From Zhenpiania hominis (GTDB taxonomy: Bacteria > Bacillota > Clostridia > Peptostreptococcales > Anaerovoracaceae): DNA of 64,000 nucleotides. The stretch covers positions 62,001 to 126,000 of the forward strand of contig NZ_JACRYT010000005.1 in assembly GCF_014333425.1 (NCBI RefSeq). Reading direction: 5' to 3'. The notes beneath the pieces were generated by a model. That model ran no database searches and was not told where the DNA came from. It saw nothing but the letters and a program-made list of their open reading frames with translations. The position numbers and the translations under genes were made by a program. This document shows, piece by piece, positions 61,759-64,000 of this stretch (the stretch's first letter is position 1; each line of letters opens with the position of its first letter).

Positions 61759-63249
61759 ATGAAAAAACAGGCACACCAAAGCAATGGATTGGAACTGCAA
61801 GCGTGTTCGGATGCACGCAGCAAACATCGTGAAGAAGCATGGAAGGCTCCTTTACATTGGCTCAAGAAGGAGAAGCTGCGGGAGGAACTACGCACCTTTC
61901 TGGACACTCGTGTACAAGAGGTTTCATTTACTACCTGGAAAAAGGAGAAATCTCCCTGTCGACAGGTTTGTCGGTTTTTAGAAGAAAAGGAATCTGAGTT
62001 GAAAAGTTTTCATGAAAAAACCTATGAGGAACTTAAACAGAGTCTGACCGCATGGCTGCTTGCAAATGGGTATGTGGTGTATAAGAAGCACTATCGTAAG
62101 GATAGAGGGAAATATACTTATCAGGATGCGGATGCAATCTGTTATTTAAAAAAGATCTATCGATTTTTAGGCAAAAAGGAGGAGTCGGAAGTTTCGGATC
62201 CGTGGGACTTGCGTTCCCTGGATATTCCTCCGGAACAAAATCCAATCAATCCACATTATCGGTTAGATTTTGTAGGAATCAAACAAGATGCAATGCGACA
62301 GGAAGTGAAAGACGTGTTGGCTTTTCATGCTCGATATAAAGCGGCGGAGACACTGCGGCTGGAATTGTGGGCAGTAACCGCTTTTTCCCGTTTTTTGCAG
62401 AAGAGCTTCCCAGAAGTGGAGTCGTTTAAACAGATTCAAAGAGTGCAACTGGAAGACTACCTTATCTATGTACGGACAGAATCAAAACTGAAAAGTTCCA
62501 GTTATGCTTCGCAGTTTGTACATTTAAAGAATGTATTCATTGATCTCGGACAAATGAAGGAATGGCCGCATTTGACCAATCTCTTTTTAAAAACAGATTT
62601 TAAGACACGGATTACAATCAAAATGAAAATCTATTCGGAAGAAGAACTGAAACGACTGAATCAAGGAATTGTAACATTGGAACCACAAGTTGCACGGGCA
62701 CTGTTCCTGCATCAGATTCTGGGGCTTCGAATTTCAGATACACTGACGCTGCGAACCGACTGTCTTCTTGAGAAGTGTGCAGGTTTTGTGATTCGCATCC
62801 ACCAGCCGAAAACGACATCCTATGAAAAGCCAATCACGGAGGAGGTGATGCAGTTGGTGCAGGCCGCAATTTCGAATACCTTTCAGAACCATGGAGAAAC
62901 GGACTATATCTTCGTTCAGGATCGCCATCCGGAAAAACCGATGTCCTATGGGAAAGTGGAATATCAATTGAAGGCAATGATTCGAGAAAAACAAATCTTA
63001 GATGATCAGGGAACTCTCCTTCAATTTGGTACACATATTTTTCGGCATAATTATGGAAAGAAATTGGCGGAATTGGGGCTGGATGATTATACGATTATGC
63101 AGCTTCTTGGACATTCTACGTTACGATCGATACGACATTACCGGATGTTAGGTAGCAAACAGTTAGCAGAAGAGACAAGAGAGATGCGCAACAAGCTGGA
63201 TCGGCGCATACGGCCATATTTACAGGAGTGGGGTTATGAAGAAGTATGA
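61759..63249 (+). CDS. tyrosine recombinase 3 (third member of the cassette)
   Basis: 496 aa. Arg in L-G-L-R-I-S-D (about 324), H-I-F-R-H (about 426), G-H-S and Tyr in R-H-Y-R-M (about 460), all intact. Tn554 has two tyrosine recombinases plus TnpC, so a third full-length enzyme is the unusual part. Fifteen bases after recombinase 2, AAGGAAGGA ribosome site; overlaps the TnpC-like gene by 14 bases. All three differ from each other and are not recent duplicates. Confidence 0.9.
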   Translation: MKKQAHQSNGLELQACSDARSKHREEAWKAPLHWLKKEKLREELRTFLDTRVQEVSFTTWKKEKSPCRQVCRFLEEKESELKSFHEKTYEELKQSLTAWLLANGYVVYKKHYRKDRGKYTYQDADAICYLKKIYRFLGKKEESEVSDPWDLRSLDIPPEQNPINPHYRLDFVGIKQDAMRQEVKDVLAFHARYKAAETLRLELWAVTAFSRFLQKSFPEVESFKQIQRVQLEDYLIYVRTESKLKSSSYASQFVHLKNVFIDLGQMKEWPHLTNLFLKTDFKTRITIKMKIYSEEELKRLNQGIVTLEPQVARALFLHQILGLRISDTLTLRTDCLLEKCAGFVIRIHQPKTTSYEKPITEEVMQLVQAAISNTFQNHGETDYIFVQDRHPEKPMSYGKVEYQLKAMIREKQILDDQGTLLQFGTHIFRHNYGKKLAELGLDDYTIMQLLGHSTLRSIRHYRMLGSKQLAEETREMRNKLDRRIRPYLQEWGYEEV

Positions 63250-63598
63250 GAAAATGCTTGAAGTTAATCGGAAACGAAATCAGGAAAAGGAACAGCTTGC
63301 TCGGAAGGCCATTTTTTCTCTGAAACAGGAAGGCCTTCCGATTTCAGTTGCAACATTGGTGCAACGTACCGGATTATCAAGAGGGTACTTTTATAAAATG
63401 AAAGAAATCAGAGACCTTTGGGAAAAGGAGCAGGCAACTGGGGTTCAGGAACCTGTAGGAGAGTTTATAGATCCACGTGATAAAGAGATTGAGAAGTTGA
63501 AAGCAGAGCGAGATTATTTGATAGAAGAAAAAAAGAGACTGGAGCAAGTCTTAAAAAAATATGAGCTTGGATTTTTAACGAGAAAGGACAGAATGTAA
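63236..63598 (+). CDS. TnpC/DUF6262-like recombination accessory protein
   Basis: 120 aa. N-terminal helical pair and an HTH (V-A-T-L-V-Q-R-T-G-L-S-R-G-Y-F-Y-K), then a coiled coil (I-E-K-L-K-A-E-R-D-Y-L-I-E-E-K-K-R-L). Matches the TnpC of Tn554, which affects efficiency and orientation of integration. Last gene of the element. Overlaps recombinase 3. Confidence 0.87.
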   Translation: MKKYEKMLEVNRKRNQEKEQLARKAIFSLKQEGLPISVATLVQRTGLSRGYFYKMKEIRDLWEKEQATGVQEPVGEFIDPRDKEIEKLKAERDYLIEEKKRLEQVLKKYELGFLTRKDRM

Positions 63599-63643
63599 TC
63601 CCGTTAATGAACTATAAGTGTGCATATTGTGTATTATGTAGAA

Positions 63644-63678
63644 CCGTTGTAATTCTAAAGGCTGCAACGGCTTTTTTT
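63644..63678 (+). terminator. intrinsic terminator at the right end
   Basis: CCGTTG / CAACGG (63644-63649 and 63665-63670), followed by CTTTTTTT. Ends the recombinase operon 28 bases before the right core. Confidence 0.85.
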
Positions 63679-63694
63679 ATGGGAAAAGAACAGG

Positions 63695-63711
63695 AGTACA
63701 TATATAGGCAA
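63695..63711 (+). other. right attachment site (attR) with inner arm
   Basis: Right arm AGTACATATAT (63695-63705), inverted relative to the left arm with one mismatch, followed by the core AGGCAA (63706-63711) and then host cpaF codons. Confidence 0.8.
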
Positions 63712-64000
63712 TGAATACAGGGCATGACGGGAGTTTGTCCACCGGACACGGAAATTCCATTTCCGGTATGCTCCGGCGGCTGGAATCCATGTTCCTGCAG
63801 GCGGCAGATTTCCCTATAGATGCCATACGGGCGCAAATTGCAGAGGGAATTGATCTGATTATACATTTGGGGAGACTGTCGGACGGGAGCCGCAAGGTTT
63901 TGGAGATTGCCGAGATCGATGGTGTTTCTCAGGGGGAAATACAGATCAATATGCTTTTTCGTTATCGGCCTTCCAAGGGGCTGATTCGGACAACAAATCA
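63711..64000 (+). pseudogene. cpaF: cpaF 3' part, displaced by the ICE (runs off the window)
   Basis: The frame from the ATG at 63711 reads M-N-T-G-H-D-G-S-L-S-T-G-H-G-N-S then M-L-R-R-L-E-S-M, I-A-E-G-I-D-L-I-I-H and R-L-S-D-G-S-R-K, the CpaF His box and C-terminal domain, open to base 64000 (96 codons plus 2 bases). It continues exactly from the codon where the 5' part ends at 7837. Without Walker motifs it cannot be an ATPase, but it could be translated from the ATG, with CAGGAG at 63691 as a distant ribosome site. Confidence 0.92.

Overview
The window looks like a low-GC Firmicute of the class Clostridia (Lachnospiraceae-like). Evidence is the AT-rich coding with strong AGGAGG-type ribosome sites, a Tn1549-type conjugation module, AbrB/SpoVT-like and DUF6017-type proteins, a sortase-type surface protein and a tad-type cpaF ATPase. 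All protein names come from motifs read by eye; no database search was run.

Chromosomal left flank (1-6951): the 3' end of a PhoU-domain protein (probably the tail of a Na/Pi cotransporter), an OmpR-type response regulator, a PhoR-like histidine kinase, a KefB/CPA2-type cation:proton antiporter with TrkA-C-like tail, a terminator, then a separately promoted pair (a DUF1538 membrane protein and a tandem P-II-like protein) that ends at a second terminator. A new promoter at 6895 then drives cpaF.

The main finding is that cpaF is cut in two. Codons up to ...MIQA lie at 6952-7837, and the continuation MNTGHDGSL... resumes at 63711 and runs off the window. The 55.9 kb between is one integrative and conjugative element (ICE). 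Both junctions carry the hexamer AGGCAA, flanked on the element side by an 11-bp inverted repeat (10 of 11 matching). Recombination would come from a four-gene cassette at the right end (58937-63598): three tyrosine recombinases in tandem plus a small TnpC/DUF6262-like protein, i.e. a Tn554-like machine expanded by one recombinase.

Layout of the element: a left-end promoter/operator; an unknown Zn-binding protein, an AbrB-type regulator, DUF5688, small proteins and a DUF6017-type protein (8.2-12.3 kb); two secreted surface proteins, one CAP-domain and one 1251-aa thioester/SpaA-repeat adhesin (12.3-17.9 kb); a Tn1549-like transfer operon (18.0-30.6 kb: SSB, MobC, relaxase, PcfB-like, VirD4, Maff2, VirB6-like, DUF3846, PrgI, VirB4, M23+3D hydrolase, DUF4315, lipoprotein, ArdC-like metalloprotease); a serine recombinase; an 18-gene capsule/exopolysaccharide locus of Wzx/Wzy type (32.6-53.0 kb) bracketed by two gene ruins (an inositol-monophosphatase-like gene on the left, a galE fragment on the right); a regulatory and maintenance block (S24-type repressor, DUF3102 coiled coil, YdbC/PC4-like protein, XRE protein, RadC-like JAB protein, sigma-like factor and its small HTH partner); and the recombinase cassette.

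Working together, the transfer genes move the element, the recombinase quartet inserts it into a conserved motif of cpaF (disabling that pilus/secretion ATPase), and the cargo re-dresses the recipient surface with a capsule, an adhesin and a CAP protein. Two sequence features are not explained by genes: a 20-bp near-palindrome present both next to the ArdC-like gene and inside the DUF3102 gene, and a long nested hairpin at 55.6-55.8 kb.
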